Part shown: positions 1 through 9,482 of the stretch, in pieces
How positions within the stretch are numbered: the first letter of the stretch is position 1
Layout of the letters: every line of letters begins with the position of its first letter
Source: Aerococcaceae bacterium NML190073
Lineage (GTDB): Bacteria; Bacillota; Bacilli; Lactobacillales; Aerococcaceae
NCBI GenBank assembly: GCA_026131555.1
Contig: JAMXJH010000011.1
Location: 1-64,000 of the forward strand
Reading direction: 5' to 3'
Length of the DNA stretch: 64,000 bases
Translations under genes and position numbers: made by a program
The notes under the pieces: generated by a model
What the model was told of the DNA's origin: nothing
Seen by the model: only the letters and a program-made list of their open reading frames with translations
Database searches by the model: none

Positions 1-1010
1 TTGGAGTTGGTGGTAAACATTCGTTGTTGAAGACAACTGTTTCAGGTGTAGTTGCTTCAAATTGGTTCGTTGTGTTGTTCAAGGTTACTGTTACGGCAAC
101 CGGTTTTTCTGCTTTGTCGTAACGAACGTGCGGTGTGTCTACGACATCTTTTTGACGTAATTTGTAGTTGTAAGTCTTCGCTGCGTTCAAGTTTGGTACG
201 TTGAAGCTTACTTCGCCTTTGTCGTTCGCTGTTGCAGTTGCGACTACTTGACCTTTGTCGTCTACCAATTCTACTTTCACTTCGCCAACTACACAGCCTT
301 CTGCTTTAACAGTCGCTTTGATTGTTGCGTTTGTTGGAGTTGGTGGTAAACATTCGTTGTTGAAGACTACTTTTTCAGGTTGTGACGCTGTCAACGTGTT
401 TGTATCATTATTTTTCGTTAAATTGATTGTGACAGTTTTCTCTGTCTTATCATAGCGAACATGTGCTGAATCAGCTACATCGCGTTGAACAATTTTATAC
501 GTTTTCTCGCCAACTGCGTCAAAGTTAAGTGCTTTAAATGTCACTTCACCGGTTGTTTCGTCAGCTGTTACAACTTCTACCTCTTGACCTGCAGAATCCA
601 ATAAAGCTACTTTAACAGGACCTACCTGGCAGCCGTCTGCTTTAACGCGCGCTTTAATCGTAGCCGATGTTGGCGTTGGATCTTTACACTGGTTATCAAA
701 GACTACTTCTTCTGGATCAACTGTCGCTACAAGTGTGTTATTAGAATCGTTCTTAGTTACATTAACTGTAACTGTCTTCACACCTTTGTCAAAAATAACA
801 TGAGCCGTATCAACCGCATTCTTCTGACGCACCTTGTAAGTTGTTGGACCTACCGTGTTGTAATTAATCGGAGCAAATGTTGCTTTGCCGTTAACAGCTG
901 TTACAGTTTGAAGAACAGTGGTGCCGTCTTCTTTCAACAACTCCACTTCAACAGGTGCTGTAATACAGTTGTGACCAGATAGACTTGCTTTGATGACTGC
1001 TGATGTCGGA
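1..1010 (-). repeat. Tandem ~333-336 bp (111-112 codon) repeats inside the adhesin
   Basis: The same DNA phrase (TTGGAGTTGGTGGTAAACAT and onward, about 34 bp) occurs at 1 and at 334. Weaker copies begin near 670 and 1006, giving a period of 333-336 bp. Each unit encodes one Cna_B-like domain. Identity is higher between the two leftmost units than to the others, as expected if copy number changes by recombination. Confidence 0.75.
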
Positions 1011-1615
1011 GTTGGTGGAACTTCGTTATTGAAAGTTTTATCTTCCGGATAAACTACGCGACCAACTAATTGACCGTTATTGTTTTCTACCACAACAGAA
1101 ATATCGATTCGTTCTTCAGAATAAACAACTGTAGGGTCTGTTCCTTTCACTTCCGTCACCGTGTAGCGATATGTTCCCGCATCCACGTAAGGAATTGCTG
1201 TAAATGTTACTTTACCATCAGCGCTATTCTTAACACGTTCAATTTCTTCAGAACCTGTGTCACGGTGTTTCGTCAAGATGAATTCAAACTCTTGATCCTT
1301 CAATGGACGTCCCGTTAATTCTTTCAACACTTCAATACCAATCGGTGTTGTTTGCGTTGGTTTGAACGTATTGTCAAATGTTTTGTCATCAGAGTAAACG
1401 ATCTTCGCGTACTTCAGTCCGAAGATATCAACGATTTCAATATCAACTGTAACCGGCGTCGTATCGTACGTTACACCCGGCAAATTATTATTTACTTCTT
1501 CTATGGTGTAACGGTAGTTCCCTACGTCTTTAATACTGAACTTGTCGAAAATAACTTCTCCGCCTGTATTCCTTTTAGTTTGGATAACTTGTCCTTGTGG
1601 ATTCTTCAATTGGAA
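1..1615 (-). pseudogene. Remainder of the adhesin gene after the premature stop: pilin-type and Cna_B repeats
   Basis: Reading on in the frame of the 1616-2863 gene past the TAA, I checked every codon down to base 2 and found no further stop, so this is one long frame that leaves the window on the left. The first two units, roughly 1615-1350 and 1350-1020, resemble streptococcal pilin isopeptide-linkage repeats: GRPL(K/Q)D.EF starts, then NYRYTIEEV or TYRYTVTEV, then KTF(D/N)N. Next come three tandem repeats of about 112 codons, each containing PTPT(S/N)A.IKA and a GC motif, and ending in V(V/F)FNNEC-like strands. No LPXTG anchor is reached in the window. The part is translated only if the stop is read through, or if the stop is a sequence error. 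Confidence 0.8.
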
Positions 1616-2863
1616 TTAGAATTCGCCGTCCTGCAAAGGGCGACCAGTTAACGTCTTATTTGCTTTCAAGATAATCTTGTCAGCGCCTGTAGCTGATCCA
1701 CTTCCTGAACCACCTTCGTAAACATAAACAGCATTCACAGAGTTAACAACTTCTGTATGATTTACCGAGTAAGTTGCGCTATTTTTATAGAAGAAAGATG
1801 CTCCAGCATCTTTAACACGTGTGCGATAATAAAGAACTACTGTCTTACCATCGATTAATTCATCTCTATAAGTGAATCCATTTGCATCTACTTGAAGTTT
1901 GCTATCGGGAACTCTTCCTACAACTACATAAGGCACAGATGAAGAAATATATTCTCCGTATAGCGATCCTGGTACATATTCTTGATTACTTGGGTCAAAA
2001 GTATCTGTTACGACTACATTATTAACAGTATCTTGCTTACCGTTAACACGAACTGTCCAACGAACCTGATCACGATCAGCAAAGTAAGCTCGTCCCCACT
2101 TCGTTAATGTTTCGTTAACCGGGTTTCTCCCTTGAGAACCTTTACGTAAAGTTCTAACGAATCCTTCAAAGTTAAAGGTATTCGGCGCATTTTCTTGTGA
2201 ATTCGCATGATCCCAATTGACAAAGAACTGCAAGTTCATCTTCTTCTCGTCCGGACGTGTCGTGAAATAATCATTAAACGTTACAGTCACTGTACGCGCA
2301 TCTGGATTCATTACCGCTCTACCTACTTCTCCTCCACCAGGAGCAGTTACGGAAAACTCACCTGCCGTTGTCAATCTAAGTTGCGGTGGAATATTTAAGG
2401 TTAGAGTATCGCCGGATCTCACATCTCCTGTTAAATCCAACGACATTGTCGCCTCGATAGAACCCCAATAATCCGTTAAGTCATTATCTTGAAGTACCTT
2501 GTTGTTCTGTTTCAAAATTAATGATGTAATCGTGCGATTAGCCGGTGAAATTACCGAAGCGTGAATTTCTTCGTCTTCTTTCTCCTCTTCCTCAGATGAA
2601 GAGGATAATTCCAACTCGCCTTGCTCCGGCTCTTCTTCTCCCTCTTCGGTTTGCGGTGCTTCTTCCTCCTCTCCCGGTGTTGTTTCCGGCGTATCTGTCG
2701 GTGTTTCCGTTTCCACTTCGCTACTTGCAGCATTATCTATTTCAACAATTGTTGCTGAAGTATCTTCCCCTTGCGCAAATGCGTGAAGCGGTGTCACAAA
2801 AACTTGTGCAATCAATAGTAAAGCCACTAAAAAATTATTTAGTTTCTTATACCAATTTTGCAT
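1616..2863 (-). CDS. Cell-wall adhesin, secreted N-terminal part (collagen-binding type), truncated by in-frame TAA
   Basis: The 415-codon product starts at ATG 2863 because AGGGGAG sits seven bases upstream. An upstream in-frame ATG at 2914 has no such site. Residues 1-30 are a signal peptide (NWYKK, a hydrophobic core, cleavage near HAFA-Q). Residues about 32-100 are an acidic Glu/Ser/Thr/Pro stretch. Residues about 105-390 look like paired Ig-like adhesin domains of the SdrG/Collagen_bind kind, with strands such as SGDTLTLNIP and DQVRWTVRVNGK. A GSGSGSATG linker leads into the first isopeptide-type repeat (TLTGRPLQDGEF), where the frame meets TAA at 1616-1618. The sister repeat reads DQEFEFIL, so the stop replaces an expected Glu codon (GAA to TAA). 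As it stands the product would be secreted without a wall anchor. Confidence 0.8.
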   Translation of the reverse strand: MQNWYKKLNNFLVALLLIAQVFVTPLHAFAQGEDTSATIVEIDNAASSEVETETPTDTPETTPGEEEEAPQTEEGEEEPEQGELELSSSSEEEEKEDEEIHASVISPANRTITSLILKQNNKVLQDNDLTDYWGSIEATMSLDLTGDVRSGDTLTLNIPPQLRLTTAGEFSVTAPGGGEVGRAVMNPDARTVTVTFNDYFTTRPDEKKMNLQFFVNWDHANSQENAPNTFNFEGFVRTLRKGSQGRNPVNETLTKWGRAYFADRDQVRWTVRVNGKQDTVNNVVVTDTFDPSNQEYVPGSLYGEYISSSVPYVVVGRVPDSKLQVDANGFTYRDELIDGKTVVLYYRTRVKDAGASFFYKNSATYSVNHTEVVNSVNAVYVYEGGSGSGSATGADKIILKANKTLTGRPLQDGEF

Positions 2864-2941
2864 TATTTTCTCCCCTTTCTGTTTGGTCGTTAAAAATAAA
2901 ATGCTATACAGCAACTGTATTATATTTTACTTTCGAAAATC

Positions 2942-2970
2942 ATAATACTATCTATGTTTGTTTTTATCAA
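2942..2970 (-). promoter_or_regulatory. Adhesin promoter
   Basis: On the minus strand TTGATA (2965-2970) and TATTAT (2942-2947) are separated by exactly 17 bases, a good sigma-A promoter. It leaves an AT-rich leader of about 75 nt before ATG 2863. Confidence 0.6.
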
Positions 2971-3100
2971 GCCTTTCTCTTTCATAATCTATTGACTTTT
3001 TTATACACGTTTAACCTTTTTATTGTTATCTTTTTTAATTCTATTAACCAAAAAGATAAGAACTATAATTTTAATACATTATTGTATTTTAATTACAAAC

Positions 3101-3147
3101 AAAAAAAAACACCCTAAAGCAATGATTATTCCTCATCACTTTAGGGT
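3101..3147 (-). terminator. Rho-independent terminator after the FNT gene
   Basis: A nine-base-pair stem, ACCCTAAAG (3111-3119) with CTTTAGGGT (3139-3147), is followed on the minus strand by a run of Ts (3101-3109). It lies 13 bases past the FNT stop codon. Confidence 0.85.
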
Positions 3148-3160
3148 ATTTCTAATTTGA

Positions 3161-3961
3161 TTAATCAAAATACAGATTGGATTTTTCGTTTAGCCAGCTG
3201 TATAGCAACCCTATACAAATACCGCCGCCAATGTAATTTCCTAATCCTGAGAATAAGAAATTGGAAAGGACATTTGGTAGCGTCAAATGTTCTACAGCGC
3301 CTCCTGTTGTCCAGTAAGCTAATGAGAATGTTGAGAAATTAGCGATAACGTGTTCAAAACCTAAGAAAGCAAAAATATAAACAATGAATAACATTGCGAT
3401 TACTTTCCCCGCATCATCCTTCATACGAATACTACAGAATACAGCTGTATTCACTACTACGTTCGCCAGAATTCCTTCCGCAAATTGTTGTAAAGGTGTC
3501 TTAGAAAGTTTAGCTACTGTTGCTTCCAGTAAATAATGATCTGATGCAATATTTGTGTAGGCATCTGTCAATGATACAATATAAGTCACAATAACTGCGC
3601 CGATGAAGTTAAATAATATACATACTAGCAAAATTTTGACTGCTGTCATTGGCTTCAATAATTTACGATGGATTGCTGTTGTCATGTACATCATGTTCGA
3701 TGTTCCTAACTCGGCATTCATATAAATAATCATAATCAAAGACCAACTAAACATAAATGAGTAGGCAAATTTACCTGTTCCGTCCCACAAATGATCTGCC
3801 TTGTGGGCAATGTAGCTGGCAATTGATACGCCCAATGACAAGAATAAGCACGCTAACATCGCACGTACTGCGTAGCGCACCCAGCTTGATTCAAACAATT
3901 CTGCTTTCTTATGAATACTGTGTGTTAAACTTCCAATAAGTCCTCTGTTTTGTACTTCCAA
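3161..3961 (-). CDS. Formate/nitrite transporter (FNT) family channel
   Basis: The 266-residue protein has about six hydrophobic helices and the family's typical C-terminal NFLFSGLGNYIGGG motif, where the last helix lines the pore. FNT proteins form pentameric inner-membrane channels for formate, nitrite, lactate or hydrosulfide; the substrate cannot be told here. The start is TTG at 3961, behind GGAGTGG. No ATG fits better without removing the first helix. It is a single-gene unit with its own terminator. A link to pyruvate metabolism is possible, but no pfl gene lies nearby. Confidence 0.85.
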   Translation of the reverse strand: MEVQNRGLIGSLTHSIHKKAELFESSWVRYAVRAMLACLFLSLGVSIASYIAHKADHLWDGTGKFAYSFMFSWSLIMIIYMNAELGTSNMMYMTTAIHRKLLKPMTAVKILLVCILFNFIGAVIVTYIVSLTDAYTNIASDHYLLEATVAKLSKTPLQQFAEGILANVVVNTAVFCSIRMKDDAGKVIAMLFIVYIFAFLGFEHVIANFSTFSLAYWTTGGAVEHLTLPNVLSNFLFSGLGNYIGGGICIGLLYSWLNEKSNLYFD

Positions 3962-4128
3962 GTTTTTTCCACTCCTTCCTTAATGACATTATTATAAACA
4001 ACTTTTGCTCGCTTGTGTATCTTTTATTTTGATATGGATACGCTTTCTTTTGTTAAAATGATAAAATAGTCATCACTTCAAAGTCATGCTATACTATAAA
4101 TACTGTTATTCTCTTTTGGAGGTGTATC

Positions 4129-4812
4129 ATGGTAAACATTATGATTGTAGAAGATGATCCAATTATTCAACAAACTTTAGCTTCAGCCTTAATTAAATGG
4201 GGGTATGAAGTAATTGTTACAACACAATTTGACAATATTATGGAGGACTACCATACTTACCTGCCTCAACTCATTATCTTAGATATTACATTACCTCTCT
4301 ATAATGGCTATCATTGGTGTCAAGAACTCCGAAAAGTATCCAATGTACCTATATTGTTTCTTTCTTCACATAATCAACCTGTGGATATTGTAATGGCAAT
4401 CAATCTCGGTGCAGATGATTTTATTACGAAACCTTTCGATGTATCTGTACTGATTGCGAAAGTCCGTGGCTTGCTTAGACGTAGCTATGAGTTTACCTCT
4501 GAGGTAGCACGCTTGGAGCACCAGCAAGTCGTATTGGATTTGAAAGCCACAACCTTATCCTATCATCACAAAACAATCGATCTTACACGTAATGAATTTC
4601 AAATAATGCGTGTCCTATTTGAAAATGTGGGGACTTTTGTATCGCGCGATACGTTGATGACTCAGTTATGGAATAGCGATATTTTTATTGATGATAATAC
4701 TTTGACCGTTAACGTTGCTCGATTACGACGTAAACTTGCTGATATAGGTTTGGAAGACTTCATTACTACTAAGAAAGGCATCGGGTACGGATTGGTGATG
4801 CATCATGAGTAA
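4129..4812 (+). CDS. OmpR/PhoB-family response regulator, BceR-like
   Basis: 227 residues. The receiver domain (1-115) has the acidic pocket E8-D9-D10, phospho-acceptor D52 (ILDITLP) and K101 (TKPFD). The C-terminal winged-helix DNA-binding domain carries DLTRNEFQIMRVL and NTLTVNVARLRRKL. It starts at ATG 4129 with TTGGAGGTG upstream and overlaps the kinase gene by 8 bases. Context (a short two-helix kinase, then a BceAB-type ABC transporter) fits a peptide-antibiotic resistance module, in which the transporter senses flux and the regulator activates the transporter promoter. A matching operator is present at 5857-5870. Confidence 0.9.
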   Translation: MVNIMIVEDDPIIQQTLASALIKWGYEVIVTTQFDNIMEDYHTYLPQLIILDITLPLYNGYHWCQELRKVSNVPILFLSSHNQPVDIVMAINLGADDFITKPFDVSVLIAKVRGLLRRSYEFTSEVARLEHQQVVLDLKATTLSYHHKTIDLTRNEFQIMRVLFENVGTFVSRDTLMTQLWNSDIFIDDNTLTVNVARLRRKLADIGLEDFITTKKGIGYGLVMHHE

Positions 4813-5803
4813 ATTAACTTTTCTTAAGCGTTGGTTGCGTTCTCGCAGCTTAATGATAGGTGCTATCTGTTTGCTCTATACCATTAGCCTATTAGTTCCT
4901 TATCTTTTTGAAACGGAGTCATCCATTGCTTTCCACTATCTGCGACACTTGTTATTGTCCATCGCATGCCTGGCTCTTGTTATTGATTGTCTGTCATGTT
5001 ATCGTCAAACTCATGCAATTTACCATTGGTTGGATCAGCCTGCCACTGCATTACCGGACTTAGCAACATTCAGTCCGAGTAATGCTTTAATGGCTCAGCG
5101 TGTACATGAACTTGCGCTTCAACATGAGCAATTACAGGCACAATTGACGAAACAATACAATGATCAGCTTGATTACTATACGCTATGGGCGCACCAAATC
5201 AAGACACCCATTACAGCTCTCTACTTACTTGTTGACCAGTTACCTTCGGAGCAATCGGTTGCGCCAATCAAGCAAGAGTTATTCAAGATTCAGCAATATG
5301 CAGAGTGCGTTCTTCACTATTTGAGAATGGAAACTTTCCACCAAGACTTAGTATTACAGCAAGAATCACTCGATGAACTCGTTCGACAAACAATTAAGAA
5401 ATACGCACCGTTCTTTATTAGCAAAAATATTCAATTAATTCTCGATGATTGTCACCTTGATATCGTCACAGATGCTAAATGGTTGGCGATTGTGCTCGAA
5501 CAACTATTATCCAATGCCTTGAAATACACACCTAAAGGGGCAATTCACTTTTATGTAAAAGAGCGTACGCTTTTCATACAGGATACAGGGATTGGAATTC
5601 GTCAAGAGGATATTCAGCGGGTGTTCGAACGAGGTTTTACCGGATTCAACGGTAGAATGAATCAACAATCTTCGGGACTCGGCTTATACTTATGTCGCCA
5701 AATTACGCAGCAGCTGGGCATTCGTTTACAGCTCAGTTCCGAACTCGGGAAAGGAACCATTGCACAACTTACATTTGATGAATGTAACATTGTCCTTGAA
5801 TAA
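4805..5803 (+). CDS. Intramembrane-sensing histidine kinase, BceS-like
   Basis: 332 residues. Two transmembrane helices (about 15-35 and 47-65) are joined by a very short loop, so there is no extracellular sensor. This is the hallmark of kinases that take their signal from a partner ABC transporter. The H-box is WAHQIKTPI with the phospho-acceptor at about H130. The ATPase domain shows LLSNALKYTPKG (N box), DTGIGI (G1) and GLGLYLCR (G2). It overlaps the regulator gene at ATGAGTAA, so the two are translationally coupled. It is followed by a terminator and then the bceAB-like pair. Confidence 0.9.
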   Translation: MSKLTFLKRWLRSRSLMIGAICLLYTISLLVPYLFETESSIAFHYLRHLLLSIACLALVIDCLSCYRQTHAIYHWLDQPATALPDLATFSPSNALMAQRVHELALQHEQLQAQLTKQYNDQLDYYTLWAHQIKTPITALYLLVDQLPSEQSVAPIKQELFKIQQYAECVLHYLRMETFHQDLVLQQESLDELVRQTIKKYAPFFISKNIQLILDDCHLDIVTDAKWLAIVLEQLLSNALKYTPKGAIHFYVKERTLFIQDTGIGIRQEDIQRVFERGFTGFNGRMNQQSSGLGLYLCRQITQQLGIRLQLSSELGKGTIAQLTFDECNIVLE

Positions 5804-5816
5804 TGCGCTGAACTAC

Positions 5817-5847
5817 AAAGGGGTGGATTCCATATCTACCCTTTTTT
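5817..5847 (+). terminator. Terminator after the BceS-like kinase gene
   Basis: GGGTGG (5821-5826) pairs with CTACCC (5836-5841), allowing one G-U, and A-U pairs extend it into a run of six Ts. It separates the regulatory pair from the transporter pair, so transporter expression should come from the promoter just downstream. Confidence 0.7.
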
Positions 5848-5856
5848 GACTTAACC

Positions 5857-5919
5857 TTACAAAAGTGTAAGTTAACGCAATCTTAAGTTAAGGTAAAGGC
5901 GAATGGTGTGCGGTACAAT
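5857..5919 (+). promoter_or_regulatory. BceR-type operator and activated promoter for the ABC transporter
   Basis: TTACA-AAAG-TGTAA (5857-5870) is a perfect inverted repeat that matches the TNACA-N4-TGTAA box described for BceR-family regulators. Weaker flanking TTAAC/GTTAA arms extend the symmetry. About 44 bases downstream is a TACAAT -10 hexamer (5914-5919). No good -35 is present at 17 bases, as expected for an activator-dependent promoter. The transporter ATG is at 5951. Confidence 0.7.
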
Positions 5920-5950
5920 CAGATTATCAAATAATAAAGGAGTGATTGTT

Positions 5951-6709
5951 ATGACATTGCTTGATGTCCAACATATTCAAAAAATTTACCAAACGCGTTT
6001 CGGCGCACATAAAGTAGAAGCGCTGAAAGATATTCACTTTACAATCGAAGAAGGCGAATACGTGGCTATTATGGGAGAATCCGGCTCAGGAAAAACAACG
6101 TTGCTTAATATCCTGGCAACGCTTGATCGTCCGACGAAAGGTGCCGTGTATTTGAATGGCACTGATATTACTACAATTCCGAGTAAGCATTTGTCGGCTT
6201 TTCGTCGCGATAGGCTAGGATTTGTCTTTCAGGAATTCAATTTGCTTCACACGCTCTCAGTGAAAGATAATATCTTGTTACCCCTGGTTTTAGCGCGTGC
6301 AAACATTAAAGAAATGAATCAACGCATGACAGAAATTACGACATTGCTTGGAATTCACGAGCTGATTAATAAGTTTCCTTATGAACTTTCCGGTGGACAG
6401 CAACAACGTGTTGCCATCGCACGTGCAATGATTACGAATCCTTCCATTCTGTTAGCAGATGAACCGACAGGCGCTTTGGACTCCAAGTCGGCTGCTATTA
6501 CCCTTGATTTGTTCGATACTATCAACAAAAAAGGTCAAACAATTCTGATGGTGACGCACAGTATCACTGCCGCAAGCCGTGCTAAACGCGTCTTATTCAT
6601 CAAGGACGGCATCTTGTATAATCAACTCTTCAAAGGTGACAAAACTGATGCCCAAATGTTCCAACAAATTTCGGATACATTAACCGTCATGGCAAATCGA
6701 GGTGAGTAA
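5951..6709 (+). CDS. ABC transporter ATP-binding protein, BceA-like
   Basis: 252 residues from ATG 5951, behind AAAGGAGTG. An upstream in-frame start at 5903 lies over the promoter and is unlikely. Walker A GESGSGKT (42-49), signature LSGGQQQR and Walker [12 protein letters not shown] are intact. It belongs to the MacB/LolD-like ATPase group that pairs with FtsX-type permeases. With the downstream permease it would form a BceAB complex that frees lipid II cycle intermediates from antimicrobial peptides and signals to the BceS-like kinase. The stop lies one base from the permease ATG. Confidence 0.92.
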   Translation: MTLLDVQHIQKIYQTRFGAHKVEALKDIHFTIEEGEYVAIMGESGSGKTTLLNILATLDRPTKGAVYLNGTDITTIPSKHLSAFRRDRLGFVFQEFNLLHTLSVKDNILLPLVLARANIKEMNQRMTEITTLLGIHELINKFPYELSGGQQQRVAIARAMITNPSILLADEPTGALDSKSAAITLDLFDTINKKGQTILMVTHSITAASRAKRVLFIKDGILYNQLFKGDKTDAQMFQQISDTLTVMANRGE

Positions 6710-6710
6710 A

Positions 6711-8705
6711 ATGTTGAAAGTCACAACTAAATTAGCAATTTCGAACTTGCTGAAGAATCGTCAGCTGTACTTACCTTTTACTTTGGCAAGCTTGACAGTT
6801 GTCGTTTCCCTATACATCTTTCTATCCTTGATGTTAAATCCTTCAATCTCAGTATTGCGTGGCGGGAGTGCTATCCAGCGAGTTCTGGAGTTGGGAATCG
6901 TTATCGTATTTATCGCCAGCTTCATTATTATTGTCTATGCTAATAGCTTTGTAATGAAGAATCGGACGAAAGAATTAGGTTTATATACTGTACTCGGTTT
7001 AGAGAAACGTCACTTGCATGTGATGATGTTAACCGAACTTACTTTATTTGCCACTTTGACGACTGGCATCGGGATATTGCTTGGAGCCTTTTTGGACAAG
7101 ATTGCCTTCGCTACTCTGTTGAAAATAATGCATTTGCCGGTCAAGATAATTCCCACTTTCCAATGGCACACTGTTATCGGCGTCACCCTTAGCTTCTTAA
7201 TCATTTATACCCTGGTGTTAATACTAAATATCATTCGAGTCCAGCGTCTGAAAAGCATCGACCTGCTCAAAGAAAGCAAACGCGGTGAGAAAGAAGTGAA
7301 ATTCCTTAAAACTCAAACGTTACTTGGATTGCTCACTCTAGGAGCGGCTTATTACTTGGCACAAACTGTAACACATCCGATTAAGTCACTTCCGACATTC
7401 TTTAGTGCTGTATTATTGGTCGTTGTAGCAACATATATTCTCTTCAACGCCGGCAGTATCACTTTTTTAAAGGCTTTGAAACGTAATCCACATTATTACT
7501 ACCAACCGCAGAATTTCATTTCTGTCTCGAATTTGATTTTCCGAATGCGCAAAAACGCTGCCGGCTTAGCGACGATTTGCTTATTAAGCACAATGGCGCT
7601 TGTCACAGTTGTCGGCGGGAGCGTATTATATGTTGGGAGTGAAGATACCATTCGTCAATATGTTCCACATCACTTTAACTTGGAAGCGAGTGATTCATTC
7701 GGTACACCTGAACGCAATCTGACGGAAGTTGCTAAACAGTTCCAAGATTTTGCCCAACAGAAAGGCTTAGCAGTCCAGGCAATTGAACCCATTAAAATGA
7801 TGCAATTCTTTGGTAGTATGAACGAGGACCACTTGGAGTTATTATTCGACAAAGAAATGTCCTCTCATCAACTTCCAAGTACAGAAATCCGTGTGGTTGA
7901 CCTAGAAACTTATAATCGGCTTACTCAATCAACTGAAACACTTAATGAGCATGAAATCTTACTTTACAATCGCAACGAAACAGCTTCTACCGGAGAAATG
8001 CGTCATCTCCTAACAGAAGCCTTTACAATCAAAACCGCACTCAAAGAAGACCCGCTACGTCATCAGATGCCTGATAGTGCCTCTAATGCGATAGCTGATT
8101 TCAACGTTATGGTTGTCCCATCTTTAACTCAATTGACTGAAGCTGTCAATGCCTTCGAATCGAAACCCTTCGGGTTCAATACGTATTATGTAGGCTTTAA
8201 CACTACCGCTTCTCGTGCGGAACAACTAGCATTGTTTGAGGAATGGGATGCTCAAGCTGATTACGGTGACGGCATTGTGCAATCACAAGCAGAATACGCG
8301 GAAGGATATTACAGTGTGGTAGGAAGCGCATTTTTCGTAGGTACTTTCCTTGCAATTCTGTTCGTAATTAGTATGGTACTCGTCATCTACTACAAACAGT
8401 TGTCAGAAGGATTTGAAGATCTCAGTCAATTTGAAATTATGCAAAAAGTCGGCCTAGACCAGCAAATGATTAAACGAACTGTTCGTAAACAAATGTTAAT
8501 TGTATTCTTTATGCCTGCTATCTTGGCAGTCATCCATCTAGCTTTCGCTTATAAGAATTTAACACTTATCCTCTTCATGATGAGCATTAACAACCAAAAC
8601 TTAATGTTGAGTATCACAAGCATTACTTGTATTATCTTTGTGATTAGTTATTGCTTCATCTACTGGTTAACTTCTAAGCAATACGAACACATCGTCACTG
8701 TCTAA
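6711..8705 (+). CDS. ABC transporter permease, BceB-like (FtsX domain)
   Basis: 664 residues from ATG 6711, with GAGGTGAG 4-5 bases upstream. A GTG at 6702 lies inside that site and is rejected. The layout is that of BceB: ten membrane helices, an FtsX-like domain near the N-terminus (NSFVMKNRTKELGLYTVLG), and one large extracellular domain of about 200 residues (about 310-525) between helices 7 and 8, which in this family binds the peptide. The C-terminal helices follow SVVGSAFFVGTFLAILF. The unit ends at the strong terminator at 8726-8763. Confidence 0.92.
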   Translation: MLKVTTKLAISNLLKNRQLYLPFTLASLTVVVSLYIFLSLMLNPSISVLRGGSAIQRVLELGIVIVFIASFIIIVYANSFVMKNRTKELGLYTVLGLEKRHLHVMMLTELTLFATLTTGIGILLGAFLDKIAFATLLKIMHLPVKIIPTFQWHTVIGVTLSFLIIYTLVLILNIIRVQRLKSIDLLKESKRGEKEVKFLKTQTLLGLLTLGAAYYLAQTVTHPIKSLPTFFSAVLLVVVATYILFNAGSITFLKALKRNPHYYYQPQNFISVSNLIFRMRKNAAGLATICLLSTMALVTVVGGSVLYVGSEDTIRQYVPHHFNLEASDSFGTPERNLTEVAKQFQDFAQQKGLAVQAIEPIKMMQFFGSMNEDHLELLFDKEMSSHQLPSTEIRVVDLETYNRLTQSTETLNEHEILLYNRNETASTGEMRHLLTEAFTIKTALKEDPLRHQMPDSASNAIADFNVMVVPSLTQLTEAVNAFESKPFGFNTYYVGFNTTASRAEQLALFEEWDAQADYGDGIVQSQAEYAEGYYSVVGSAFFVGTFLAILFVISMVLVIYYKQLSEGFEDLSQFEIMQKVGLDQQMIKRTVRKQMLIVFFMPAILAVIHLAFAYKNLTLILFMMSINNQNLMLSITSITCIIFVISYCFIYWLTSKQYEHIVTV

Positions 8706-8725
8706 TACCCTTTCATAACAGACAA

Positions 8726-8763
8726 AAATTCCCCTTAAAGTTGTTACTCTTTAAGGGGAATTT
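8726..8763. terminator. Bidirectional terminator between the Bce module and the ula genes
   Basis: A perfect 15-base-pair stem, AAATTCCCCTTAAAG (8726-8740) with CTTTAAGGGGAATTT (8749-8763), has an 8-base loop and A/T tails on both sides. It serves the convergent BceB-like and ulaF genes. Confidence 0.9.
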
Positions 8764-8774
8764 AGCGATTTAAT

Positions 8775-9482
8775 TTAGTGTCCTTTTCCTTGTCCATAGT
8801 AGGCGTTCTTGCCATGCTTACGCAAATAATGTTTATCCATCAGCACTTGTGGCGCTACTTCTACTTTCGGATTGAGTAATTCAGTATTTTTTGCCATGCA
8901 GGCAACCTCTTCCAAAACTACACTGTGATAAACGGCTTCTTCTGGTGTTTTTCCCCAAGTGAATGGACCATGATTGCGCACAATCACACCCGGAACCGCA
9001 ACAGGATCAATCTGACGATTCGTGAACGTTTCAATAATCACTGTGCCCGTTTCTTTCTCATACTCGCCATTAATCTCTTCGGCTGTCAATGAGCGCGCAC
9101 ATGGAATCGATCCGTAGAAATAATCCGCATGGGTTGTACCATAGAATGGAATATCACGACCTGCTTGTGCCCACGCAACAGCCTCCGGTGAATGCGTGTG
9201 GACAATTCCGCCAAGTGTTGGGAACGCTTTGTACAGTTCTAAATGAGTTTTCAAATCAGAGGAAGGTCGTAAATCCCCCTCAACAATATTACCATCCAAG
9301 TCTGTAATGACCATATTTGCCGGGGATAAATCCTCGTAATCCACACCGCTCGGTTTAATCACCACTAGATTGGACTCGCGGTCAATCGCACTGACATTGC
9401 CCCAAGTAAATTTAACTAAACCGTGCTTAGGTAGTGCACAATTCGCTTCATATACGCGCTTGCGTAATGCTTCTAATCGCAT
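8775..9482 (-). CDS. ulaF: L-ribulose-5-phosphate 4-epimerase UlaF
   Basis: 235 residues, class II aldolase/AraD family. It converts L-ribulose 5-phosphate to D-xylulose 5-phosphate, the last step of L-ascorbate breakdown before the pentose phosphate pathway. Zinc-binding HTHSPEAVAWAQ and the IVRNHGPFTWGKTPEEAVYHS motif are present. Its ATG lies inside the end of ulaE (10-base overlap). AraD of the arabinose pathway has the same activity, but the ulaD/ulaE context supports UlaF. It is the last gene of the operon and ends 12 bases before the terminator. Confidence 0.93.
   Translation of the reverse strand: MRLEALRKRVYEANCALPKHGLVKFTWGNVSAIDRESNLVVIKPSGVDYEDLSPANMVITDLDGNIVEGDLRPSSDLKTHLELYKAFPTLGGIVHTHSPEAVAWAQAGRDIPFYGTTHADYFYGSIPCARSLTAEEINGEYEKETGTVIIETFTNRQIDPVAVPGVIVRNHGPFTWGKTPEEAVYHSVVLEEVACMAKNTELLNPKVEVAPQVLMDKHYLRKHGKNAYYGQGKGH

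Noticed and set aside
2545-3117. 190-codon plus-strand frame
   Set aside because: It is antisense to the adhesin's acidic low-complexity region and promoter; composition is that of a reversed Glu-rich stretch.
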